This document shows positions 1 through 11,327 of a stretch of 64,000 nucleotides of DNA, in pieces. The stretch spans positions 3,039,098-3,103,097 of the forward strand of contig JACBWW010000049.1 in the NCBI GenBank assembly GCA_020086605.1. The letters are read 5' to 3'. The notes under the pieces were generated by a model. That model was not told where the DNA came from. It saw nothing but the letters and a program-made list of their open reading frames with translations, and searched no databases. The stretch's first letter is position 1. Each line of letters opens with the position of its first letter. Source of the DNA: Lanius collurio (lineage: Eukaryota; Chordata; Aves; Passeriformes; Laniidae). A program made the position numbers and the translations under genes.

Positions 1-3000
1 CAATGGCTGGTGCAACACCTGTAAGCCCACCCAGCTCTGAAGCAAGTACTGTGAATCCAGGCAGATAAAACAATCTCATTGCAAAGAGAATAAGTTCCAT
101 TCTCATGCCTGTGCATAGTCTTTTGTCTTCCACACTCCATCCATTACTGTGTTTTCAGCACTTATTTCCAATATCATACTCAAATAGTTTAAATTGAGAA
201 TTGAGATGTGTCTCACTACAGAGAACCTTTCCTGAGAAGTAGAAATATCTAATTAACTAAACCACAATTTTTTATCACTGTAGAGTGTTTCTTAAATAGT
301 TGTGCTTATATACCAATGAAAAGGTATAATGATACCTGATTTTAATTAATGGCTTCACTAACTGTTGCATGATTTTTCCGATTTTTCCAAATAAAACCCT
401 TCAAGTTTTAAGTTTTAAGTACTTTAAGTTTTGGAAAAGGCAAAAGGGCAGAAGTATGTATTTTGCACCATATTTTTTAGCTTTGTGTGTCTTTGTGATT
501 AGGGTGCATAACACATCACATGAAAATTCTTCCATTTTCCTTTTCCAGAACGGCAAAATTTGGATTTGTAACTCTCTGGCTTGCTCTGAAAAGAGCAAAG
601 AGTATTAAACCAAGGAGTGTTGCTTCAAACTGGAACAGCTGCAGTTGGGCAAAGTGGCAATCCATTGATCATGGATTTTTTACTGATGGGAGGGGAAGGT
701 TTATATGATCTGAGGGGATGGTGCATATCTTCTACAGGAGAGGGAAACATGTACTATTTATAGTCCATCAAATACTTCTTCAAATCCTGAAAACAAAAAC
801 TCAAACACCTAGTATGTCACCAATATAACTAAAAAAAAAAAAACAAAGCACAGGAGAATTTAGGTATGTAAACATGTGCTGCAGAAAAGATGATGCTTCC
901 TCTGTGGTCCTCCAGAGTAGAGGATCTATCCCACCCTGGAAACTCCTGAAACGTTTTCTCAAACAGTTAACTAATAGTTTCTTGCCAGTAAAAAATTTCT
1001 CTGAAAAGCAAATAAACTTTCCAGGAAACATACTATGGAAAAGCACAAGCCCTCTGCATTGCTTCAGCTAGCAGTGGGAAAATGTTATTATCTGGAAGTG
1101 AAAAAATTGAACTTTGGAAACTTTGTTTAACTATCATTTCTCTTCCTGATTGAAATAAATGAGCCCAAGGATTTAGCCCTATGTTCACTCTTCAGAGAAA
1201 GGGCTTTTACATTGATTTCTCTCAATAAGCATAATTTTTTATTTTGATGTGCAATTAGGGCAAATTCAACTTTTTTTCTCCCAGCTCCTACTTTCACACA
1301 ATGCTCCTTAATTAAACCCACTGTACAGAGATGGCAGGTGACTTGACGTGCAGGGTTGGGATTCTGCTGTGATCAGAATGAGAACCACAGTTCATGCCTG
1401 CCAGGGACACTTCTAGGAATATAAAACTGCAAAACTGAAGGTAAGAAAGCCAAAGCCCATAATGGCTCACTACAGAGCGAGCTGGTGGAAGCCAAGCATG
1501 GATAAGCTCTGAGCTGTGGTGTCCAGTGCTGTGGCCACATACAGCAAGGGATACATCTAATTAACAGAATCCAAACCTGAAACCCTAATTTGTTTGCAAC
1601 TTGCTGCTCAACAGCAACCCTCAGGAAGTAAAAGGAGCCCCTGCTTGTCAGCCAGAGCTGTGCTAGCTGTGTTTATTGTGATCCCATTCCCTGCCCTGAA
1701 TCCTGGGCAGAAAGCCAGTGGGGACCTTCAGCTCCTCCTGTGGCTTTGGGCACTCACAGTTTCCATGCCCTGATAATTCCTGCATCCTGTACCAGCGTGT
1801 TAATTCTCCAAGAACTCTGTAAATCCCTGTGTGGCCCGTTCCAGCTGGCTGCTGTGGGGCACGTGGATTTGCATGTGGACATGTGGACACCTACCTGCCT
1901 AAGCAATGCTACAGCACAGCTTGGCTTGAAATTTCTCATGCAAAAAGTGTCCCAAAGTATCTTCCAATGGTAAATACTTGTCTGGAGCAAAGCAGGTGTG
2001 GTAGAGCGTGGAAGACACAAGGAAATATCTTTGGTGTTTTTTCTACTGTTCTCTAAGGAAGATGGCAACTTCAGAAAGCAAGGGCATCCAAGGACATTTG
2101 TCCAGGTGGCTAAAAGTCTATTTAAAGTGACATTCCTGACAAATTGTTTTAGACTCTTAAATTCCTGACCTGGTCAGGATTTCAGTTTCTTGCTACTCAT
2201 ATTCCAATTCTTCTTGACACTTAAAACTGAGAACATACTCAAAAGCTTAAAGAGGAGACCAGTGTTAGGCAAAGGGGAGACAGAAGTAACCTGAGTCCCT
2301 GAAAATGGGCTCTAAGGATAAAACAGGACAACCTTCAAATTCTGAGATCAGATGGTATTCCAGCAATATCCTGTTTTCAGATGCTGCATGTTCTGCTGAC
2401 TATCTGACAAGGATAGCTGTGACACAGGGACTTGAGGAGCCTTGGAGAAAAACACAGTGAGAAATACTTCTGGGTTTGCACGGTATTTTTTTACTCTTTT
2501 TTAATGAATCCTGGCTGCTGCAGTCCATATTTTCTTAGTTCAAAACTGTACAGCAGCTGTCTACAAACTGCTGTAAAGTGCAGTTACCTGTTATTGCCCT
2601 GTAAATAATTTAATAACCTCTTCCAGGCAACATGGTCAAGATGCAGATTTAATTTACTTACAGGCCAGTAGTAAAGCTGGTTGAATCCACTCGGTTCACT
2701 GTGTCTGGAGGTGTTGGTACAGGTACATAAATAGTTTACTGAACCTGTCAAGTTCTCTGGCAGGAATGAGCGTGCCCTCTGGTCTGCTACATGTGCTCAT
2801 ATGAAACACTTCCCCTTCAGTTCTTGAGCAGTAGGGAGTAATATATTTTCCAATATTTTTGTGGAAGTAGGTAAAAGACATAATGAATCATATAGTAGCA
2901 GGAATGGACACAGTGTTTGACTTTCTGGGGTTATTTGGTGGTTTATTGCTTGAGGTGTTTTCAGGGGGAAGTGTAGTATATTTTTTTATCTCTATGCTCC

Positions 3001-4540
3001 TCAGAAATTATGTAAACTAATTGTAAAAGTGGTGTGTAATTGTCTCTGCCTAAATTTGGACAGTATTAGATGATAGGGCTGAAATATTCCCTAATGGAAT
3101 GTTCAGGTTGTGAAATGAAGCACAGGAAAATCAAAAAGCAAACTAGACTCTACAAAAATCCCCCCATCACCAAAGTGTGTGTTTGTCCCATCTCTATTGA
3201 GGAGGTCACCTTAAAAATGTTTTTTTGTAGAATTAGTGCCATCAACAGGAGTGTGCCTCAAAAGAGAAACTAGCTTGTATTTTGCTTAAAGCTGAAATCC
3301 AAAGTCAGTGACATCCCTTGCCTGGCTACCTGAGCCTCACAAAATCTTTCATGTCTGATTTTCAAATTTTTTATATTGCTTAAAGAAAAAGAAAATTATT
3401 TTGACTCTGATCTGTACTCGTTACAAAAAAACTTTAATTGATACAGTTTCCACCTCAGGTTATTGTGGTTTTAATTCCTTGGTGTCTATTTTATTTAAAA
3501 AAAAATAAAAGACAGACAAAAAGAGCAATAATTTAAAGGTGAGATGTATTGGAGGCAAGAGAGAAGAGAAACCTTCAATTATGAAAACAGACTGAAATGA
3601 GGTACTGTCATCTGCAGATGTCTCATCATCTAAATTGCTTTTCCAGACCTATTAATAAAACCTGGATGCCACTATTTCTCCATTAACACTATCCCTTTGG
3701 AAAAAACATGTTAGCAGCACATTTTTTTCAATTGCTACCATATAAAAAAAAGGCTAAGATAATAGAAAAAAGAGCACTCCATTCAGTTATCATTCTCCAG
3801 GATATGAATGCTTTAAGGGCTGGTCACACATAATCAGTAGAATTCCTCTTAATTTTGGTGAGATGGTGGGTGTCTAACACACTCATATGCACTGGCCGTG
3901 TCCTGGCAGCGTTCCAGAAAGGATAATGATTTCCCTATCTCAATTCCCTCACAGTTTGGATTAGATACAGTATTTCTGTTGCTGTGCTAAACTCTTTCTG
4001 TATCGCATGGCTGTGTGCTGTTTAACAGCTGTTCCTGTCCTCTGCAGGGATGGCTGCTTTAAGCTGGGCTGTTTACAGGAGTGCTTTAAGTGATTTTTAA
4101 TGAAAAGCATAGAGGTGGTGAGCCACTGTGAAAAACGATGCTATTTCCTCAGAAATTTCCTTCTTTGAAGGTCAGTGAAGGTGTCCCTTTGTCCCTGGTG
4201 TTTGAACAGCTTTTCTGTCCTGTTGTGGCTGCCCTCCATGCATGGACAGTGTGGTGCCTGGCTGCAAAGTGATGGCATGGCCACTGCCCCCAGTGTGTCC
4301 CCAGATCTGTAGCCAACACTCTTGTTTTTCCACAACTCTGATCAATAAAGACATACCAGTCCCAGACAAGAAAAGCAAAGCCAGAGCTGGCATCACAGAA
4401 ATGATGGGCCTGGGGGCAGTCTCAGTGCCCAGAGACTCCACCACTGCAAAGCTTGGGACTTTCAGGCACTGCTAGCAAGTTCCAAGGCAGCAGTTCCAGG
4501 CTCAAAGTCTGTTGGTTTTGAAAATAACCTTCTAATCATC
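1..4540. other. Non-coding AT-rich stretch
   Basis: I see no gene or recognisable transposon here. Open frames are all 104 codons or shorter, on both strands, and none resembles a known protein. There is a 13-base A run at 831-843 and a short low-complexity tandem at 371-420. Two stretches (about 1630-1900 and 4170-4480) are less AT-rich than their surroundings and hold overlapping open frames on both strands, which points to base composition rather than coding. An old, decayed repeat could be present and would not be visible by eye. Confidence 0.6.
371..420. repeat. Short low-complexity tandem repeats
   Basis: Two adjacent copies of the 9-mer 'gatttttcc' are followed by 'aagttttaagttttaag', an 8-bp unit repeated about twice. 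This is simple replication-slippage sequence with no implied function. Confidence 0.6.
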
Positions 4541-4729
4541 AATCATGGAAAAGTTTGGGTTGGAAAGGACCTTAAAGGCCAACTAGTTCCAACCTCCCTG
4601 CCATAGGGGCAACTTCCACTAGACCAGGTTGCTGAAAGCCCCATCTTCCCTGGTTTTGGACATTTCCAGGGATGGGACATCCACACATCTCTTGGCAACC
4701 TGTGCCAGGGACTCACCACCCTCACAATA
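4541..4729 (-). mobile_element. CR1 LINE, 5'-truncated 3' end
   Basis: This is a fragment of an avian CR1 non-LTR retrotransposon in reverse orientation. The plus strand starts with 'aatcatggaaaagtttgggt', then 'tggaaaggaccttaaaggcc', then 'ccactagaccaggttgctga', and finishes near 'ctcaccaccctcacaata'. These are the reverse complement of the last roughly 190 bases of CR1, covering the end of ORF2 and the short 3' UTR. The element is heavily 5'-truncated, as most CR1 copies are. It has many substitutions, so it is not young. No target-site duplication is visible, as expected for CR1. It encodes nothing functional. Confidence 0.93.
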
Positions 4730-4988
4730 CAGACAGATATAAGTTAAAGCATTATATCTGTTTATAATAAAGTGCAGCTAATATTTATAGAAGTGCCCAG
4801 CACTACCTAAGAGTTTGTCATTTGTGTTGCAAGCTTATGTAAAATCTGTGGCTGCTGTAGGGCAAAGGTATAAAACTTTCATGAGTAATATAAAATATAC
4901 AAAATGTTGTTGTTAATATTTAATACAATTTGCAGCAGTCAATGAGCACAATCAATGTTTATTAATTAAGTTGTTCTGTTGCAATAGC

Positions 4989-5010
4989 TTTTTTTTTTTT
5001 TTTTTTTTTT
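4989..5010. repeat. Poly-T run (22 bases)
   Basis: An uninterrupted run of 22 T, the longest pure homopolymer in the window. No transposon body is recognisable on either side, so I do not call it a retroelement tail. Confidence 0.9.
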
Positions 5011-6908
5011 GGTATATGTTTGTCTTCAGGGAGAATTTAGCAAGCTTTTTTGACCCTTTCCAAAAAAGAAAATTGGCACGTTTAGCAATAGTGCTGGCAA
5101 TGTCTTACATTATTCGTTTGCTTTTTCTTCAGCAAGTAAACACAACTCTTTTAATGACACCTTCTATTTAAACTACACTACGTGATAAGAGAACTGGGGT
5201 TTGGCCAGAGTATTTAATAAGATGTGTTGCAATTTGGGCTGTTTGGAGCAGCCATATTGACGCACTGCAGATAATCCAGCATTTGAGGGGTGGTTTTCTT
5301 TGTTTTAGCTCTGCAATGTTTATGGGGCATGCAGACAGCAGCATGCAGGTTAGAAGTGGAATTTATTCACCTGGGACCCACAAGGTCAGGTCTAACTGCA
5401 CCTGCTCAATAAGACCATGTACTGAATTGCCCCAAAATGCAGCATTTTGGCTCCAGCCGTAGATGTACCCATGTTGGTGATGTTCCCCTTGGAGCTTATA
5501 ACACATTAGAGTGTTTTCTTTGAAGTCACAGGACAGAGGGAATGCCCCAACCCAAAGTTCTTGCAGGGCTGAACTAGTCAGCAGCAGGATTTTAAGTAAT
5601 CCTGCCCCAGCTCAGATTGTTCTGATCCACCAAGGTTGTGTGCAAACCACTTGCCTTTGTAGTGCTCAAGGGGCTGGTTGTGATGGAGAACCTACAAGGG
5701 CCAGGGCCTGTTTCAGAAGCAGGGATAGCATTCAAGGGAATCCAGGAAGTTATTTATGTCACCTGAGGTGCATGGCTAATCTTCACTGTGGTTTTTACCT
5801 GTCTTCTCCATTTTCCTCCATGTTATTTCTCTCTTAAATAAAACTAAACAGTTTTAAGATGACTTCTTCACACTATAAATAGCTTGATATATCTTTCAAA
5901 AAATGCTTTTGTGGTAGTGCTTAATGCCACGTCCAAACCTGTGTGTGTGTGTCTGCAAAGTCCATCCATTCACTTTCATCTGTGTGCTGCACTGGTTGAG
6001 AACTGTCCAAGCACATTTTCTTTTTATTATTTTCCCCAACACAATATTGAACTCTCCAGCTGTATTAGAATTGGAGCACTTCATGGTTTGGGTTTTGGTA
6101 TTGTTTTTTGTTTTTTTTTTCTCTTCTTCAGAATTAAAAACATTTTACAAAATAGAGAAGAGCCATGCAAGTAGTGGGTCTGCAGCAGCCACAAGGTGGA
6201 TAAATCATTAATTTATTTGTCTAATGCCTAAAATAAACATAAAAGCCATGACACTTTCTTTATTCTGTCCTCTGGGCTAAAAATGTCTTGAGGTTACCAG
6301 TGATCTTAGTTGTAATAAGTTTTATGTATGTGTATCTCTGTATAATTGTGCCACATTATTTTGAACTATACTGCTAGGGGTTTATTGAAATATATCAACC
6401 TTATTGCTAATATTTCACAGACAGTTCTTCATTTCAGCAATATAGAATTCAATTTAGCAGAAATGTGATATTCCTCCTGAAATTTTAAATTCCCAGCAGA
6501 TGTATAATTCAATTAAGTCCAGAAGATTAAAAAAATTGAAGTCATTCTCTATACATACACTCTTTCTGCTCAGTTCCAAAATAATGAAAAACTACAGCTG
6601 TTCAGTTTTGGTTCATCTATCGCTTTGTACAATTTTTATGGGTTTTATGTGTAATCACATTTGCAGAGAGAATTTTTATACAGCCTGCTCCATTTTGCAC
6701 AGTTATTATCTTTCCACATTAAAAACAGATTGTAAAAACTGATACACAAGCCTTGGGCCTGCTCCTTAAGGCAAGTAAAGCATGGTCATTAATCATGGGG
6801 GGTGCAGGGGAAAAGAGAGCTTGTAAAACTTAATTGTTCTGTTTCCTTGTGCTGCAAGATGGCCTTTGTCTCCTCTTCTTCCTTCCATTCACATGCTTTT
6901 ATCTTTTC

Positions 6909-6926
6909 TTTTTTTTTTTTTTTTTT
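6909..6926. repeat. Poly-T run (18 bases)
   Basis: An uninterrupted run of 18 T inside a T/C-rich stretch. It is a simple homopolymer with no recognisable element attached. Confidence 0.9.
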
Positions 6927-7812
6927 ATACTCTTTCCAGCCTCTGTGTGGAACTAAAGGGGTCATTTATTTGTGTGTAACTGACTTCAGCAGAAATTGGA
7001 CACAGGCATTACCTAAAACCGTAATTCTCCTCCAGAGGTGAAGAGGTCCCTGCATGTAAGCGCCTGCATGCTGAGAGTCTTACCAAACCCTTCTTAAGTT
7101 CTTGGCTCGTGTTCCTAGGCTGGCACTCAGGGTCAGGTTTCCATGTCAAATGTCACAAACAGTGTCTGTGATCTGTGTAGAATAATTTAATTTCCTGTGC
7201 CTCAATTTGTCCGTTTTTTGAAGGCAGCTGCAACACAGACCTGTTTCAGAGGGTGCTACTTGCAGCCAAGCAATAGCTCCCCTTGTTGAACTGAGATGCC
7301 TAAAATCTTGCTACTTTATAGGGATATAAGCGAAGTAAACTTGTAATATATTCATCAAGATTTTGCTTCAAAATTTTCCCATCTCTTTTTGTAATCACAT
7401 CCATCTATCATGACCTCTCTCTGAATTCCTGGTCCAGAAAGTAATTAAAGTTTGTTTCATCTTGGTACTTCAAACACAAAATACACAGAATATTTTTAGC
7501 CGATGCTCTGAGTGCAGGGTGTCAAAAGGGCATTTTATAAAAAGTTCACCCTGTGATTCCCTCCAACAAGACAGCATTTGCAACATTTCCTGAACAGTCA
7601 CTCAAAGGTAAACAGCTTAAGCATCAGTGGTCACCACTGCATCTAATCAACTACCTGATTGCCTATACAAATCCTACACTGCTCAGTACTGACCTCAGTG
7701 AGCAAAACATTGATTCACTGACCTGTCACTTGATTGTTTTCCAGAAAGTATAAGGGACTTACCCATGCTTTTTGAAGGTGCTTATCTGTAAGGTGTCTTG
7801 CCTTTAGTAGAT

Positions 7813-7840
7813 AAAAAAGTATCCAGCAGGATACTTTTTT
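7813..7840. repeat. Perfect inverted repeat, 12-bp stem with 4-nt loop
   Basis: The arms 'aaaaaagtatcc' (7813-7824) and 'ggatactttttt' (7829-7840) are exact reverse complements, separated by the loop 'agca'. The right arm ends in six T. In RNA this would form a short hairpin followed by U residues. It is too short for a microRNA precursor, and no polymerase III promoter was seen upstream. It may be a chance palindrome in AT-rich DNA or the remnant of a small DNA transposon. Confidence 0.85.
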
Positions 7841-10800
7841 CTTTTCTCTTTCCCTGCAAAACTGGAATGTACAGCTGTTGAAATTGGAGAAGCAGATGAT
7901 TTCCCTTTGATTTTGTTTTAGCTAAAAGATCTGGCTTTGGGGTGAATAAATCAGCTGAGGAAAAATAACTGGCAAAAATTCAGTGTTGGCAGGAGAGCAG
8001 TATTGGACAGAAGAGTGAACAATCATGCTAGGTGAAATATGATGTATGTACTTGCCATTGCATGAGCAATAACACAGCTGTCCTGTCCATGGTTACTGCT
8101 TCAGCAGCCATGAAAAGATTTTTAGATCAGAATCTGTATTTATCTGTGTTACAAATTGATATCCAGACCAGTTTAATAATTGTGAAAGATTAAAAACTTA
8201 TTTATTGTTGACCTGTGATTTTTTTGTCTTATGTATGTGGCAGCATGGTAAGATCACTTTCATCTTTGGGTACTGTGCGTTCTTCTAACTACTCCTCCAA
8301 CTCTGTATTTTATTCTATGAAATTTGCAGAGAGGGTTTTTTGCAGCTTTGTAGAAATTCATCTCCCATGTGTCTTAGTTTTCCAATGTAAAAAAAATACC
8401 CCTGCCATCATGTAACTTTTCACCTCCTTCTGAATCTTGTCCTATATATAACAGGAAAATGTTTGAGCTGCAGTTGATTAATTACTTCTTCCACTCGCAG
8501 TCTGCTTGCATCGTAGATGCCTCCCTATGTCTGCTAAGCTGCCAAACCTAAACACTTCTGGTGCTGTTAGTCTTCTTTTGTAGGATAGCAGCCTGTCCTT
8601 GGACTGTAGGATTTGACTTGATGCATGTGAAATAAAGCTCCAGGGGACACAGACCATAAGGAAAGTCAGTGTTTACTGGGATCTAACCTTTATCCCTACC
8701 TATGACACTGGTAATATGCAAGTCAGACATTTGCTACTAAATGTTATGTGAATTCTGCATTCCTATCACTCTGGACACAGAGAACATATTTTTCTTCTCT
8801 TTTTGTAGCAGTCTTTCCTCTATTTGAAAGACACAGAAGCAGGTCTGTAGTTTTTGAAGATGCTGAAACTTTCCTTGCCCATCTACTCTCCAGATCATCA
8901 CAGCACCCTCAGCTCTTCCATTTTTTACTACCTTTAGGTCATAGCATTTAGAACTTGGATTTAGCTTGTTGTCTTCTCTGCTCTCTCTAATTGTCTCATA
9001 ATTTTGTGGTAACTTGGTGCCTGAAACTTCACCAGTTCTGGGTAGAGAGTGTTGTGCTAAAAAGTTACTTTCGTGGAACAAAACATCCCATTTGCCACCA
9101 GGCTTTGTAAATATGGTGACTCTGTGTTTATGTTTACAGTGATCCAGGTGGTCTCCTCACCTTCCCCTTCACACCTCTGAATGTGTCTTTCAAGACTAGA
9201 CAGCATCTTCCCACCACATCCACACTGAAGTGGTGTTCTAGGACTTGCCTGTAGAAAGAACTCATTCAGCCTGGCTACTCTGAGCTGTAATGAAAACAAA
9301 TAAATATTGTCCACTTGGGTGATAATTTATCTTCCATGTTTTCTCATTGAATTTGTTGTATTGCAAAACTTTGTCATGTGCCTGTAGCCTATGTTTGGGG
9401 ACTTCCTCTGCTGATATAGGAAAGACTCAAGGAAAGCATCCAGAATGGAATATGTTGAAAGATCCCATCCATCTGGCTGGCTGATGAGACAATAAAAGAA
9501 AAGTGGTTTTGTTTTTTGCTGTTACCCAATCTGTGCTCAGACATTTTCTGCATAACCAAACACATTGACTTTCTCCCAAAAAATCTCCATGTGAGGATTT
9601 TTTCACAGTTCTCTCGTTGCACTGAAAATGTATTGTCCAGTAGATGGGATGGCAGTACTGAGGTACTGTATCTGGAGATGGTAAGATCCTTGACTGAGTA
9701 AATAACACTCATCAGTAAATACTTCTTTGTGCAAAATCTGTATTTTTTAATAATTTAGTTTCTTTTTCTTGCATTATGACGTGAAGCAGCCGCTTGAATT
9801 TGCCATTTAACTTGATTGGACTATAGGATACGTGACTGGAGCCAGGAAAGAAACAGAGCTGGGTTTCTTGCCACCCATTTCAGTCTTGCTGTTTTTATTG
9901 CTGTTAACATTTTTCAGTGTCAGGGTTTATTCAGGGCTTCCAGGGCTAATTCTCCACAGTAACCTCTGTATAAATTACAATTCTTCAGCACCCTTGTGTA
10001 ACTTACTTTGTAAAAACTTGTGGAAACTTTTGAAAAGCTTGAGAACTTACCTTTTATCAGGTGCAGGCAAGGGTCCCATGTAGCTGCAAGTCCCACGTTG
10101 ACTGAGCTACGAGTGAGCAAGATCCTGGTTTGATCTTTGATGTATTTTTTTTAAGCTGCCTATGGTTGAATGTGACTCTATGGCTCTGAAAACAATAGGT
10201 TTCTTCAGACTGTTTCAAGAACACAATGTCAGTTTGGTAACTGAGATCACCCCAATTTGTAAGAAAATTTCTCCTTTGTTTTAAATGCTAAATCTTTTAT
10301 CTGTAGCAACTGCAAAGAGTAAGACAGGCTAAAGCACTGCTACAGACCTGCTCCTTCCTACTTGTTCTTTTACTGCTGGGTGCACATCAGGCTTTCAATT
10401 ACTTTCTTGTTTACATCAAGAGAGGAAAACAATGCTGATTGTACCCACAGGTGGTCAGCCTTTAGGTAATCAAAGGAAAGCAATTAATTCCTTCCATGCA
10501 CAACAATGCACTTCCTCCTAATGGAAAATAAACACTGTCACTTCCCATAAGGCACCCGAAGAAGGACCCATGGGTGCAGGACTTTCTCAGCTACCATGTT
10601 GCTTTTACTTCCCCCTCAAGAAGGAAGGAGTTAGAGTGAGGCAGGGAGGAGCCCAAAATGGATATTTTAACTCCCCTCTGTGGCCTTTATGGGAAACATT
10701 TAAAAACATGAAAAACGCTGAGATAGAAAACACTGGTGCAATCTGAACTCAGTAAACTCTGAGGAATGAGTGTCTTAAGGGACACTCATGGTCTACTGCA

Positions 10801-11267
10801 ATCCCAGACTCCTAACAAGGAGTAAATAGATGCTGGAAGTTGTTGAACTGTTGAAGCAGCATCCATTCTGCAGCGAGACAGGGCGCAGGGTTCGTGTCCC
10901 TCATGACTCAGATCCAGGGTCACTCCCATGGGTGCACCCTGGGATACTGTCACTCTGAAATCCAGCTGCTGTCTTCCTCCAGTGTCCAAGAAAAACACCT
11001 CCTTCTTCCCAAGTGATGGCAAAGCTGAAAACGTGCTGAGAAAAGCAGGCATTATCTGGATAAGGACTGCAATCCATCCATTCATGCACAGGTAACGAGG
11101 CTGTTAGAGAGTGTCACCAAAACCTCTCAGCAAGGATCCTCAGAAGAAACTGGGAAGAAGGTCTTTCAAAAGCATGGAGGTATACAGGGACGTTAAGTTG
11201 CTAATTTGGTTTGGGGGTTGGCTTTTTTCCTCTCAGTTAAAGAGAATCTTATAAACTTATTTGTAAA
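7841..11267. other. Non-coding stretch
   Basis: No gene is recognised. Open frames are up to 114 codons (8737-9081, minus) and have no familiar motif. A slightly GC-richer patch at about 10860-10945 contains an AP-1-like 'tgactca' and the imperfect palindrome 'ccagggt...accctgg' around 'cccatggg'. It also has a single tRNA B-box-like motif without the rest of a tRNA. Confidence 0.55.
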
Positions 11268-11327
11268 TCAAACAAACAACAACAACAACAACAAAGAAAA
11301 AAAAAAGAAAAAACCAAACAAAAAACC
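11268..11327. repeat. CAA microsatellite and A-rich tract
   Basis: About seven CAA-type units (roughly 11270-11294) run into a 30-base tract of A with scattered G and C. This is a simple microsatellite. The short open frame across it (11206-11427, plus) owes its Asn and Lys runs to the repeat and is not a gene. Confidence 0.85.

Larger units (their letters stand above)
4730..7812. other. Non-coding AT-rich stretch with T runs
   Basis: No gene is recognised. The stretch contains a 22-base T run, an 18-base T run and a short GT repeat (12 bases at 5941-5952). Open frames reach only 108 codons (5511-5837, plus) and do not resemble a known protein. Part of 5500-5780 is less AT-rich and could hold a decayed repeat that I cannot classify. 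Confidence 0.55.

Noticed and set aside
4989..5010. T run as the tail of a reverse-oriented retrocopy
   Set aside because: No retrocopied sequence or flanking duplication could be recognised beside it.
5941..5952. GT repeat as Z-DNA or regulatory element
   Set aside because: At only 12 bases it is ordinary microsatellite sequence.
10820..10920. tRNA-like B box ('ggttcgtgtcc') with a short T-arm-like stem
   Set aside because: No convincing A box, anticodon arm or seven-base acceptor pairing could be found at the right spacing.
10913..10941. Imperfect palindrome around 'cccatggg'
   Set aside because: The outer and inner symmetric parts are not centred on the same point, so it would not form one clean hairpin.
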